Assembly: GCF_022479115.1 (NCBI RefSeq) | Contig: NZ_CP092497.1 | Location: 9,238,001-9,302,000 of the forward strand | DNA from: Amycolatopsis sp. EV170708-02-1 | Lineage (GTDB): Bacteria; Actinomycetota; Actinomycetes; Mycobacteriales; Pseudonocardiaceae | Length of the DNA: 64,000 nt | Direction: 5' to 3' | Shown here: piece by piece, positions 9,187 through 16,698 of the stretch | Layout of the letters: every line of letters starts with the position of its first letter | Numbering within the stretch: the first letter of the stretch is position 1 | Notes under the pieces: model-generated | Seen by the model: the letters and a program-made list of their open reading frames with translations, nothing else | Databases searched by the model: none | Told to the model about the DNA's origin: nothing | Made by a program: the position numbers and the translations under genes

Positions 9187-9200
9187 TGAACCGTGGTTCA
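9187..9200. promoter_or_regulatory. probable TetR operator
   Basis: The 14-bp palindrome TGAACCGTGGTTCA lies 8 bp before the TetR start codon, in the spacer between that gene and the divergent ABC pair. Autoregulation by the TetR protein is the simplest reading. Confidence 0.55.
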
Positions 9201-9208
9201 ATAATGAC

Positions 9209-9787
9209 ATGGCGAGGCCCCGAAGCATCACCGACGAACGGCTGCTGGCCGCGGCGGGAACCGTGATCGGCATGGTCGGCCCGGGTTTCACGCTGGCCCA
9301 GGTGGCGGCCGAGGCGGGTGTCGCGGTCGGCACCGTGGCCCAGCGGTTCGGCTCGAAGAACGGTCTCCTGCTGGCGGTGAGCCGGTCGAACACGCGGTCC
9401 GTCGTGGGACGGATGCGGGAATGCGGCGAGCTGGCCGATCCGGTGGAAGCGCTGCGGGCGGCGGTCGTCGTGGTCTACGAGGGCCTCGGCGACGCGGAGA
9501 CCGCGGCGAACCATCTCGGGCAGCTGGGGGTGGACATCGGCGATCCGGAGCTGCGCGCCCTGCTCGGCGAGCATTTCACCGCCGTGGAAGCGGAACTGCG
9601 AAGGCTGATGCGCGTCGCGACGCGTGACCTGCCGGGCGCGCCGGGTGTCGTCCGCGCCGCGCGAGTGTTGCTGGGGGTGGCGAACGGGGCCGCGCTGGAC
9701 TGGTCGATCCGGCCGAAGGGCCGGATCACCGAACGGATGGGGCAAGACGTGGACGCGGTGCTCACCGCGTGGAAGGGAGTGTCCTGA
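9209..9787 (+). CDS. TetR family transcriptional regulator
   Basis: 192 aa. The N-terminal helix-turn-helix is visible around residues 12-50 (LLAAAGTVIG ... TLAQVAAEAGVAVGTVAQRF), followed by a helical ligand-binding domain. The stop is immediately followed by the ATG of the SDR gene, so they form an operon. A 14-bp palindrome sits just upstream of the start and the ABC transporter pair is divergent. Regulation of the SDR, and perhaps of the ABC pair, is likely; the inducer is unknown. Confidence 0.9.
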   Translation: MARPRSITDERLLAAAGTVIGMVGPGFTLAQVAAEAGVAVGTVAQRFGSKNGLLLAVSRSNTRSVVGRMRECGELADPVEALRAAVVVVYEGLGDAETAANHLGQLGVDIGDPELRALLGEHFTAVEAELRRLMRVATRDLPGAPGVVRAARVLLGVANGAALDWSIRPKGRITERMGQDVDAVLTAWKGVS

Positions 9788-10699
9788 ATGGATCGGAAAG
9801 TGGCCGTGGTCGCGGGGGCGACGCGAGGATGTGGCCGGGCGATCGCGGTGGAACTGGGCAGGCTCGGCTGGACGGTGTTCGTCACCGGCCGTACGACCCG
9901 GGACCACCAGTCGCCGATGAAGCGGTCGGAGACGATCGAAGACACCGCGGAACTCGTCGACGCGGCGGGCGGCTGGGGGATCCCGGTCCGGACCGATTTC
10001 ACCAAGGTGTCCGATGTGGACGCCCTGCGGGCGCGGATCGAGTCCGAAGTGGACGGACGGCTCGACCTGCTGGTCGACGACGTCTGGGGCGGCGACCAGT
10101 ACGCGGACTTCGAGGGGGCGTACTGGAACTCCAGCCTCGACGACGCGCTCACGCTGGTGCACAACGCGATCGACACGCATCTGATCGCGCTGCACCGTCT
10201 GCTCCCGCTCGTCGTGCGGCAGGAAGGCGGCCTCGTTCTCGAGGTCACCGACGGCGACCACGACGAATACGTCGGCGCGGGGATCCCGTACTTCCTCGCG
10301 AAATGCGGGATCCGCGCGATCGGCCGGGCGCTCGGCGCCGAACTGAAGAAGTACGGCTGCGTCGGCATGACCGTCACGCCGGGCTTCTTGCGCTCGGAAG
10401 CGATGCTCGACCACTTCGGGGTCACCGAAGAGACGTGGCGGGACGCGGTCGGCAAGTCCGCGCCGGTCGATTTCGCCATCTCGGAGACCCCGTCGCTGCT
10501 CGGGCGTGGTGTCGCGAAGCTGGCGACCGACCCGGAGGTCTCGCGGTTCGCGGGCAAGACGCTCGCGTCGTGGACGCTCATGAACGAATACGGCCTGACC
10601 GACGTCGACGGCTCACGTCCCGACTTCGGCAAGTGGATGGCCGAAGTCCGGGACGCGGGCAAGGACGCGGAGACGGCGGATCACTCGCTGTACCGCTGA
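9788..10699 (+). CDS. SDR family oxidoreductase
   Basis: 303-aa short-chain dehydrogenase. The glycine-rich cofactor motif GATRGCGRAIA lies near residue 10, GR at the end of beta-2 suggests NADP(H) binding, and the active-site pair Y-F-L-A-K is present at about 173-177. The catalytic Ser normally found about 13 residues before the Tyr is not evident (T/D there), and the usual NAG motif is replaced by VDDVWGG, so activity may differ. The gene is longer than a classical SDR by a C-terminal extension. It is co-transcribed with the TetR gene; the substrate is probably the regulator's ligand or a related compound. Confidence 0.85.
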   Translation: MDRKVAVVAGATRGCGRAIAVELGRLGWTVFVTGRTTRDHQSPMKRSETIEDTAELVDAAGGWGIPVRTDFTKVSDVDALRARIESEVDGRLDLLVDDVWGGDQYADFEGAYWNSSLDDALTLVHNAIDTHLIALHRLLPLVVRQEGGLVLEVTDGDHDEYVGAGIPYFLAKCGIRAIGRALGAELKKYGCVGMTVTPGFLRSEAMLDHFGVTEETWRDAVGKSAPVDFAISETPSLLGRGVAKLATDPEVSRFAGKTLASWTLMNEYGLTDVDGSRPDFGKWMAEVRDAGKDAETADHSLYR

Positions 10700-10713
10700 G
10701 ACACCGGCCCAGA

Positions 10714-10763
10714 GCCTCGTGAGTGGCGAGGACGGTTAGAACCGTCCTCGCCACTCACGAGGC
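10714..10763. terminator. hairpin repeat family 1, copy A (bidirectional terminator)
   Basis: A 24-bp perfect stem (10714-10737 with 10740-10763) has an AG centre. It lies 15 bp after the SDR stop and 27 bp after the stop of the convergent VOC gene. The same sequence family recurs at 11285, 25435 and 55038. Confidence 0.85.
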
Positions 10764-10790
10764 GTGCTGCGACCTCCGCCGGCCGGGGAG

Positions 10791-11203
10791 CTACTTCTTC
10801 CCGGCCAGCACGTCCAGGTAGTGCTGGTTGAACATGACGCCGAGGACGTTGCCGAACGGGTCGACGACGGCCGCGGTCACGAAACCCGGCCCGCGTTCGA
10901 TGATCGGCTCGTACTCCTTCGCGCCCTTCTCCAGCAGCTGCGCGAAGGCGTCCTCGACGTTGTCGACGGCCCAGTTCGCGATGGCCCCGCCGGGTCCGGG
11001 CTGGGCCAGCGGCGGCCGGAAATCCCGCGGACCAGGCCGAACTCGTGCTGGTAGTCGCCGATCCGGAACTCGGCGTACGCCGGCGTCCCGTCGGGACCGT
11101 TGCGGACGAAGTACGGCTCGATCCCGAAGAGGCCGGAGTACCACTCGATCGCGGCGGCCATGTCGTCGGCGTAGAACGTGGTGGTGGTGAGACCTCGCAG
11201 CAT
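10791..11203 (-). pseudogene. VOC (glyoxalase/bleomycin-resistance) protein, frameshifted
   Basis: A small VOC-fold protein split by a single-base shift near 11040. The N-terminal half (ATG at 11203 with GAGGAGAAGG upstream; MLRGLTTTTFYADDMAAAIEW) and the C-terminal half (AIANWAVDNVEDAFAQLLEKG ... FGNVLGV) lie in neighbouring frames and together make a normal protein of about 137 aa. Restoring one G in the CCGCGGG run on the coding strand joins them. This may be a sequencing error rather than a true pseudogene. VOC proteins of this type bind or modify small molecules; no function can be assigned. Confidence 0.8.
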
Positions 11204-11284
11204 TTCCTTCTCCTCAGGTAGTGGCTCTGAAGACAAGGATCCGCCGCAAAGTGCTCACCGAATGACCACTTTTCCGAAGAGGGT

Positions 11285-11330
11285 CTCGTGAGTGGCAAAG
11301 ACGGTTAGAACCGTCCTTGCCACTCACGAG
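11285..11330. terminator. hairpin repeat family 1, copy B
   Basis: A 22-bp stem (11285-11306 with 11309-11330) has one mismatch and an AG centre. It begins two bases after the stop of the minus-strand response regulator and should terminate the two-component operon. Confidence 0.8.
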
Positions 11331-11332
11331 GC

Positions 11333-11989
11333 TCAGGTGACCCCGGGACGCGCCAGCCCGGTCTCGTAGGCGAGCACCACGGCCTGCACCCGGTCACGCA
11401 GATCCAGCTTCGACAGGATCCGCCCGACGTGCGTCTTCACCGTCGCCTCGGACAGGAACAGCGTCTCGGCGATCTCCAGGTTCGAGAGGCCCTTCGCGAT
11501 CAGCACGAGCACCTCCCGCTCCCGTTCGGTGAGCACGTCCAGCTCGGCCGCGTCGCGCATCGGCTTCCCGCCGCCGCCGACGAACCGGTCGAGCAGCCGC
11601 CGGGTCACCGACGGCGAGACCACGGCGTCGCCCGAAGCGACCGCCCGCAGCGCCGAGACCAGGTGATCCGGCTGCGTGTCCTTCAGCAGGAAGCCGCTGG
11701 CCCCGCCCTGCAACGCCGAGTAGACGTACTCGTCCAGGTCGAACGTCGTCATCACGAGCACCCGGGCGGTCCCGGCCTCGACGATCCGCTTCGTCGCCTC
11801 GACACCGTCCAGCACCGGCATCCGGACGTCCATCAGCACGACGTCCGGCCGCAGTTCCTCCGCGAGGCGGATGGCCTGCGCGCCGTCGCCGGCCTCGCCG
11901 ACGACATCGATGTCGGCCTGCGCGCCCAGGACCATCCGGAACCCGACGCGCATCAATTCCTGGTCGTCGACGACCACCACCCGTATCAC
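11333..11989 (-). CDS. two-component response regulator, NarL/LuxR family
   Basis: 218 aa. The receiver domain (about residues 1-118) has the acidic pair DD near 8-9, the phospho-acceptor Asp in DVVLMDVRMP (about 54), Thr in VLVMTTF and Lys in FLLKD. A C-terminal LuxR-type helix-turn-helix follows (LTEREREVLVLIAKGLSNLEIAETLFLSEATVKTHVGRIL). Its start overlaps the end of the kinase gene by four bases, so the two form one system. Targets are not visible here. Confidence 0.95.
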   Translation of the reverse strand: MIRVVVVDDQELMRVGFRMVLGAQADIDVVGEAGDGAQAIRLAEELRPDVVLMDVRMPVLDGVEATKRIVEAGTARVLVMTTFDLDEYVYSALQGGASGFLLKDTQPDHLVSALRAVASGDAVVSPSVTRRLLDRFVGGGGKPMRDAAELDVLTEREREVLVLIAKGLSNLEIAETLFLSEATVKTHVGRILSKLDLRDRVQAVVLAYETGLARPGVT

Positions 11990-13209
11990 GTCGCCAACCT
12001 AACCGGGAGCCTCGCGTGCACCTGCCACCCTCCACCGGGAGCGGGGCCGACCTCCAGCGTGCCGCCGAAGACGTTCGCCCGTTCCCTCATTCCGATCAAT
12101 CCGTTCCCACCGGGGACGGTGAGCTTGCGGGGCGGCGCGGGGTGCGCCGCCGTCTTCGCCGCCGCGGGCACCAGCTGTTTCGCACGGCCGGCGCCGTCGT
12201 CGGTGACCTTGACGTCGATCACGTCGGCCTCGCGGCGCACCACCACCTCGGCCTGTGCGCCCTGACCGGCGTGTTTCAGCGTGTTCGTGAGCGATTCCTG
12301 CACGATCCGGTACACGCCGAGGGAGACACCGGCGGGCAGCCCGGCCAGCGCGTCCGGCCCGATCGCCAGCGTCACCGGCACTCCCGCCTGGCGGATCCGG
12401 TCCGCGAGGTCGGTCAGCGCGCTGGCGTCCGGCTGCGGCACGCGCGGCTCGTCGTCACCGTCGCTGCGGAGCACGTCCAGCAGTCGCCGCAGCTCGGCGA
12501 GCGCGCCGCGGCCGGTCTCCGAAATCGTCTGCAAGGCCCGTTTCGCCATTTCGGGGTTCCCGTCGACCGCGTAGGACGCGCCGTCGGCCTGCACGACCAT
12601 CACGCTCACCGCGTGCGCGACGACGTCGTGCAGCTCACGCGCGATACGTCCGCGTTCCTCGCCGACGGCGATCCTGGTCGCCTGGTCCCGTTCCGTCTCA
12701 AGTAGATGCAACCTGGCTTCCACCTCCTCGTGATAGGCGCGCCTCGCGCCGGCGAACTCGCCGAGCGTCCAGCACAGTGCGCTGGAGAAGACGCCGATGA
12801 TCGCCAGGACCCACACGTCCTCCGGCGGGTCGGCCCACAGCTGGATCCCCGAAGTGACCAGCGTCGCCACCAGATACAGCAGCCCCTGTTTGCGCCCGAC
12901 GTAGACCAGCACCGAGTAGATGCTGATCATCACCGCGAACGCGCTGGCGGCGCCCAGCTCCAGCGCGCCGTGCGGGATGCCGATCAGCAGCACCAGATAC
13001 GCCGACCACAGCGTCGCCTTCCGCCGGAAGACCAGCGGGGCGACCATCGCCATGTCCAGCGGCACCGTCACGTACCAGGGCGGCATCGGGACTTCCGGGG
13101 TTTCGGTCGCCGCCACGTAGATCAGCAGGTCGGTCAGCAGCAGGAAGACGGCGATGAGACTGTCCCCCGCCATGGGGTGGGCACGCATCCAGAGGCTCAA
13201 CCGTCGCAC
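11986..13209 (-). CDS. sensor histidine kinase, HisKA_3 (DesK/NarX-like) type
   Basis: 407 aa. The N-terminus has about five or six membrane helices (residues about 15-160). A coiled segment leads to the H-box EERGRIARELHDVVAHAVSVM, with the phospho-accepting His at about residue 193. The C-terminal ATPase domain has VTDDGAG and GGNGLIGMRER motifs. There is no large extracytoplasmic domain, so the signal is probably sensed in or at the membrane. It is paired with the overlapping response regulator. GTG at 13209 is chosen; an in-frame ATG seven codons in is possible. Confidence 0.94.
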   Translation of the reverse strand: MRRLSLWMRAHPMAGDSLIAVFLLLTDLLIYVAATETPEVPMPPWYVTVPLDMAMVAPLVFRRKATLWSAYLVLLIGIPHGALELGAASAFAVMISIYSVLVYVGRKQGLLYLVATLVTSGIQLWADPPEDVWVLAIIGVFSSALCWTLGEFAGARRAYHEEVEARLHLLETERDQATRIAVGEERGRIARELHDVVAHAVSVMVVQADGASYAVDGNPEMAKRALQTISETGRGALAELRRLLDVLRSDGDDEPRVPQPDASALTDLADRIRQAGVPVTLAIGPDALAGLPAGVSLGVYRIVQESLTNTLKHAGQGAQAEVVVRREADVIDVKVTDDGAGRAKQLVPAAAKTAAHPAPPRKLTVPGGNGLIGMRERANVFGGTLEVGPAPGGGWQVHARLPVRLAT

Positions 13210-13338
13210 CTGGTAACACTATGTCGGCCGGTGCCGCTCGCGCGTCGGTCGCCGGTACCACCTTCGGTGCGACCCGAGGATGAGCGGCATGGCACGATTC
13301 CCCTCGGCGTGCTCGACGAACTGGGAGGGGTGGGCGCC

Positions 13339-14907
13339 GTGACCTCAGCGACGGAGCAGGGCCGTCTGGCCGGCCCGCTGTCGATGTCGGTGGCGAATCT
13401 CTGTCATCGCCTCCAGCCCCAGGTGTCCGCGCGGACCGCGGCGGGTTTCGCCGAAGTGCTGCGCAGGCTGGGCGGACCGCTGCAGGTCGCCGTCGCGGGC
13501 CGGATCAAATCGGGGAAGTCCACCCTGGTCAACGCCCTGATCGGCCGCCGGGTCGCGCCGACCGACGTCGGCGAGTGCACCCGGCTGGTCACCCGGTTCC
13601 AGTACGGCACGGTCGACCGTGTCGAGATCGTCTTCAACGACGGCCGCAAGCAGGTGCTGCCGTTTTCCGCCGACGGGATGATCCCGGCCGAGCTGGGCAT
13701 CGACATCGACCAGGTCTCGCATATCGAGGCGTACCTCACCAACGCGGTCCTGCAGGGCATGACCGTCATCGACACCCCGGGCCTCGGCTCGCTCGACGCC
13801 GCTTCGGTGTCGCGGACCGAGGAGCTGCTGGGCGCGGCCAAGCACCGCAAGCCCGACGATGACGAAGAGGAGGAAGAAGGCTCCGACGAGCTGGACGACA
13901 CCTCCCGCAACGCCGTCGCGGGCGCCGAGGCCGTGCTCTACGTGGTCACGCAGGGCGTGCGCGCCGACGATCAGCAGGCGCTCGCCGCGTTCACCGCCGC
14001 GACCGCGAGCCGTGAGGCGGGGCCGGTCAACGCGATCGCGGTGCTCAACAAGGCGGACACCATCGCGCCGGAGTCGGTCGAAGGCTCGGGCGGCGACGTG
14101 TGGAAGGCCGCGACTCTGCTGTCGGAGAAGCAGGCCGCGACGCTGAAGCCTCGTGTCGCGGACGTGCTGCCGGTGATCGGGCTGATCGCGGAGTCGGCCG
14201 AGTCCGGCGGGTTCACCTCCCCCGACGCCGAGGCGCTGCGCCAGCTGGCCGAGATGGACGACGACATCCTCGAGACCATGCTGATCTCGGCGGACATCTT
14301 CACCAGCTGGGAATGCGACGTCGCGGCGGGCACCCGGCTGCGGCTGCTGGAGAAACTGGACCTCTTCGGCGTCCGGTACGCCGTCGAGGCGATCCGCAAG
14401 GAGCCCGAGATCACCGCGGGCTCGCTGCGGCGGAAGCTGCTCGACGCCTCCGGGCTCGAAGCCGTCCGTCAGCGGCTGAGCATCGTCTTCGCCGCCCGCG
14501 CCGACGGCATCAAGGCCGCCGCCGCCCTGGCATCGGTCACCGCGCTGGCCCACGCGTCCGGCGACCCGGCAGAGCGGCAGCGCGTCCACGACGCGATCGA
14601 GGTCCTGCTCGCCAAGCCCGAGGCGCATCAGCTGCGGCTGCTCGAAGCGCTCACACTGGTCGCGTCGGGCGCGGTCGACATGCCCGAGGACCTGTCCGAG
14701 GAGGTCCTGCGGGTCGGCAGCAATGCCGACATCGGCGCCCAGCTCGGAAAGCCAGGCGCTCCCCGTGCCGATCTCGCCGCCCACGCCCTGGAGCGCGCCG
14801 GCTGGTGGCGCTCCTTCGCGTCCTTCGGCGCCACCCCCGCCCAGAGCCGCGTCGCGCACGTCGTGCACCGGGCGTACTTCCTCATCTGGCAGCAGATCCG
14901 CGAGTGA
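13339..14907 (+). CDS. dynamin family GTPase (IniC-like size), dynamin 1
   Basis: 522 aa from a GTG preceded by GGGAGGGG. G-domain motifs: G1 GRIKSGKST (about 54-62), Thr/Arg switch ECTRLVT (79-85), G3 DTPGLGS (145-151), G4 NKAD (237-240). An acidic stretch of Asp/Glu (about 172-187) interrupts the G-domain and is unusual. The helical C-terminal half lacks an obvious transmembrane hairpin. Bacterial dynamins remodel or protect membranes; in mycobacteria the pair IniA/IniC responds to cell-wall drugs. A second dynamin lies 1.8 kb downstream, and the two may act as a pair as IniC and IniA do (inference). Confidence 0.9.
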   Translation: MTSATEQGRLAGPLSMSVANLCHRLQPQVSARTAAGFAEVLRRLGGPLQVAVAGRIKSGKSTLVNALIGRRVAPTDVGECTRLVTRFQYGTVDRVEIVFNDGRKQVLPFSADGMIPAELGIDIDQVSHIEAYLTNAVLQGMTVIDTPGLGSLDAASVSRTEELLGAAKHRKPDDDEEEEEGSDELDDTSRNAVAGAEAVLYVVTQGVRADDQQALAAFTAATASREAGPVNAIAVLNKADTIAPESVEGSGGDVWKAATLLSEKQAATLKPRVADVLPVIGLIAESAESGGFTSPDAEALRQLAEMDDDILETMLISADIFTSWECDVAAGTRLRLLEKLDLFGVRYAVEAIRKEPEITAGSLRRKLLDASGLEAVRQRLSIVFAARADGIKAAAALASVTALAHASGDPAERQRVHDAIEVLLAKPEAHQLRLLEALTLVASGAVDMPEDLSEEVLRVGSNADIGAQLGKPGAPRADLAAHALERAGWWRSFASFGATPAQSRVAHVVHRAYFLIWQQIRE

Positions 14908-14919
14908 CCTCCCGCGGGA

Positions 14920-14998
14920 GCTGAAGGACGCTTTCCCCGCATGCGACGCGGTGAAAGCGTCCTTCGCCGCGTCGCATGCGGTGAAGGGCCCCTTCAGC
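14920..14998. repeat. hairpin repeat family 2, copy A
   Basis: Imperfect 32-nt arms (14920-14951 and 14967-14998) share the core CCGCATGCGACGCGG and its complement. The outer parts pair at GCTGAAGG/CCTTCAGC, with a mismatched section between. It lies 12 bp after the dynamin stop and before the YqeB promoter, consistent with a terminator. A perfect relative lies at 45888-45970. Confidence 0.8.
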
Positions 14999-15006
14999 CC
15001 CTCGGA

Positions 15007-15041
15007 TTGATAAACCGAGCGCTCGGTCTAATAATGGGCGC
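15007..15041 (+). promoter_or_regulatory. TetR-controlled leaderless promoter of yqeB-tetR
   Basis: TTGATA (15007-15012) and AATAAT (15030-15035) are separated by 17 bp. The 14-bp palindrome ACCGAGCGCTCGGT (15014-15027) fills the spacer. The -10 ends 6 bp before the ATG at 15042, so transcription should begin at or next to the start codon, giving a leaderless mRNA. The palindrome position would let the TetR product block RNA polymerase directly. Confidence 0.75.
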
Positions 15042-15521
15042 ATGGAAACGATCGTCGACGAGCCCCAGTGGCTGCGCACGGCCTCTTGGATCGGCTGCCC
15101 GCTGGCGGGCGCCGCGCTCGGCTGGTTCCTCCAGTCGATCTCGGGCTGGGTGGCGTCCCTGAGCTGGGTTCCGTTCAAGGGCCCGTTCCAGCTCGTCTCG
15201 GACATCCCCCAGCCGTGGGGCACGGTCGTCGGGATCGGCGTCGGCCTGGTCCTCGGGCTGCTCTTCGCCGCGGTCTGGGCGCACGAGCGGCTGATCGTCA
15301 AGGTGACGCCGGCCCGCATCACGCTCACCACCAAGGGCCACAGCCGCGCGTACGAAGCCGAGCTGGAGGCCGTCTTCTTCGACGGCAAGGAGCTCGTCCT
15401 GCTCGCCGCCGACGGCCGGGAGCTGGCGCGGCAGAAGGGCGACGTCGACCGCAAGGCCGTCGCCAAGGCCTTCCTCGAGTACGGCTATCCGTGGCAAGAC
15501 GAGCCGCCGGCGGTGAAATGA
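15042..15521 (+). CDS. YqeB-like membrane protein
   Basis: 159 aa with two membrane segments: one near residues 12-38, and one near 62-86 (TVVGIGVGLVLGLLFAAVWA). A soluble C-terminal beta-rich part follows (VKVTPARITLTTKG ... DGKELVLLAADGRELARQKG). The layout matches the B. subtilis YqeB family, whose function is unknown. The stop overlaps the ATG of the TetR gene by four bases. Predicted to be translated from a leaderless mRNA and repressed by its own downstream TetR. Confidence 0.8.
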   Translation: METIVDEPQWLRTASWIGCPLAGAALGWFLQSISGWVASLSWVPFKGPFQLVSDIPQPWGTVVGIGVGLVLGLLFAAVWAHERLIVKVTPARITLTTKGHSRAYEAELEAVFFDGKELVLLAADGRELARQKGDVDRKAVAKAFLEYGYPWQDEPPAVK

Positions 15522-16174
15522 GGACGGTCGACCCGGCGAAACACGAGGCCAAACGCCGCGCCATCCTCGACGCCGCCGCCGGTTGCTTCGCGATGAAGGG
15601 CTTCGAGAAGACCACGACGGCGGAGATCTGCCGCGCGGCGGGGATCAGCACCGGCAGCCTGTTCCACTACTTCCCGAACAAACGCGCGGTGTTCGTCGGC
15701 ATCTTCGAGCAGGACGCCGACGAGACCACGGCCCTGCTCGCGGCCGCCGAAGAGATCGAGGATCCGGGGGAAGCGATCCTCCAGGTCGTCACCCACATGT
15801 CGGAACAGCTTCTGCACCCTGTCATCGCGAAGCTCGTCCTGGAGGTCGCCGCGCAGTGCTCCCGCGACCCCGATCTGGCCAGGCTCATCCAGGGCAACGA
15901 CCGCGCGCTGCGCGACGGTCTCGTCGGCCTGGTGACGCGGGCGGTGGACGCGGGCCGGATCGATCCCGGTTTCGAGCCGAAGACGGTGGCCAGCTGGCTC
16001 GTCGCGATGGTCGACGCGCCGCTTTCCCGCGTGATTCTGGAGCCGGACCTCGATCCGGCGGCGGAACTCGCGGTGATGAAGGAGCTGATCACCAGATTCC
16101 TTCGTCCCGTTCCGGCGATTCCGCCCCCGGCGGCCGGGCGGGTGGCCGACACTGGTGAAATCTCCCCGGGCTGA
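15518..16174 (+). CDS. TetR family transcriptional regulator
   Basis: 218 aa. The N-terminal helix-turn-helix (RRAILDAAAGCFAMKGF ... TTAEICRAAGISTGSLFHYFPNK) lies at about residues 13-60, followed by an AcrR-like C-terminal domain and a Pro-rich tail. Its gene is translationally coupled to the YqeB gene, and a perfect 14-bp palindrome covers the operon promoter. Negative autoregulation is therefore likely. The ligand is unknown. Confidence 0.92.
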   Translation: MRTVDPAKHEAKRRAILDAAAGCFAMKGFEKTTTAEICRAAGISTGSLFHYFPNKRAVFVGIFEQDADETTALLAAAEEIEDPGEAILQVVTHMSEQLLHPVIAKLVLEVAAQCSRDPDLARLIQGNDRALRDGLVGLVTRAVDAGRIDPGFEPKTVASWLVAMVDAPLSRVILEPDLDPAAELAVMKELITRFLRPVPAIPPPAAGRVADTGEISPG

Positions 16175-16212
16175 TCGGTAGGCCCGGGACATCAGTTACG
16201 GGGGTCGAATCG

Positions 16213-16698
16213 GTGGGTGCCTGGCTGCGCAAGAAGGCGGTCGACGAGGAAAATCCGGACGATGTGCCGACCGGCCAGATCTCGGCGGCGATCATCGCCG
16301 AAGCGGACGGCGAGACTTCGCGATCCGAGGGAACCGCGGAGGTCGAAGCCGCGTCGAAGACCGATGTGGAGTCCACGACCACGGGTCCGGCCGACCTCGA
16401 ACAGGCTCTCGCCGACAGGCAGGCGCTGATCCAGATGTGCCTGTACGCCCTCGATCGCGCTCGCAGCGGCGGCGTCGTCGAGCGGCTCGAACACGGTCTC
16501 GCCGCGATCGGTGTCCGTGCCCTTCGGCCGGACGGCGAGCGGTTCGACCCCGCCGTGCACGAGGCGGGCGGCGCGGTCGCGACCGAGGATCCGGCGCTCG
16601 AAGGGCTCGTCGCGGAGACCGAGGTCGTCGGGTTCGCCGATCACGACCGGGTGCTGCGCGCGCCGATCGTCATCGTCTACGCGAAGAAGGCACAGTGA
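16213..16698 (+). CDS. GrpE-like nucleotide exchange factor domain protein
   Basis: 161 aa. The first 60 residues are polar and acidic, probably disordered. A helical segment follows (ADLEQALADRQALIQMCLYALDR). The C-terminal 65 residues resemble the GrpE beta-domain: RFDPAVHEA, then an Asp-Pro turn, then VGFADHDRVLRAPIVIVYAKK, matching the GrpE pattern of a conserved His, a GY-like turn and RVLRPA-V-V. There is no DnaK gene beside it. GTGA overlaps the dynamin start, so the two proteins are made together. It may be an exchange or adaptor factor dedicated to the dynamin or to an Hsp70-like protein encoded elsewhere. Confidence 0.75.
   Translation: MGAWLRKKAVDEENPDDVPTGQISAAIIAEADGETSRSEGTAEVEAASKTDVESTTTGPADLEQALADRQALIQMCLYALDRARSGGVVERLEHGLAAIGVRALRPDGERFDPAVHEAGGAVATEDPALEGLVAETEVVGFADHDRVLRAPIVIVYAKKAQ

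Noticed and set aside
10791..11203. Programmed frameshifting in the VOC gene
   Set aside because: No slippery heptamer or downstream structure; two other genes show the same kind of single-G loss, so error is simpler.
14920..14998. Riboswitch or small RNA at hairpin family 2
   Set aside because: Simple dyad symmetry at gene ends on both strands with no aptamer-like branching; terminator/repeat explains it.
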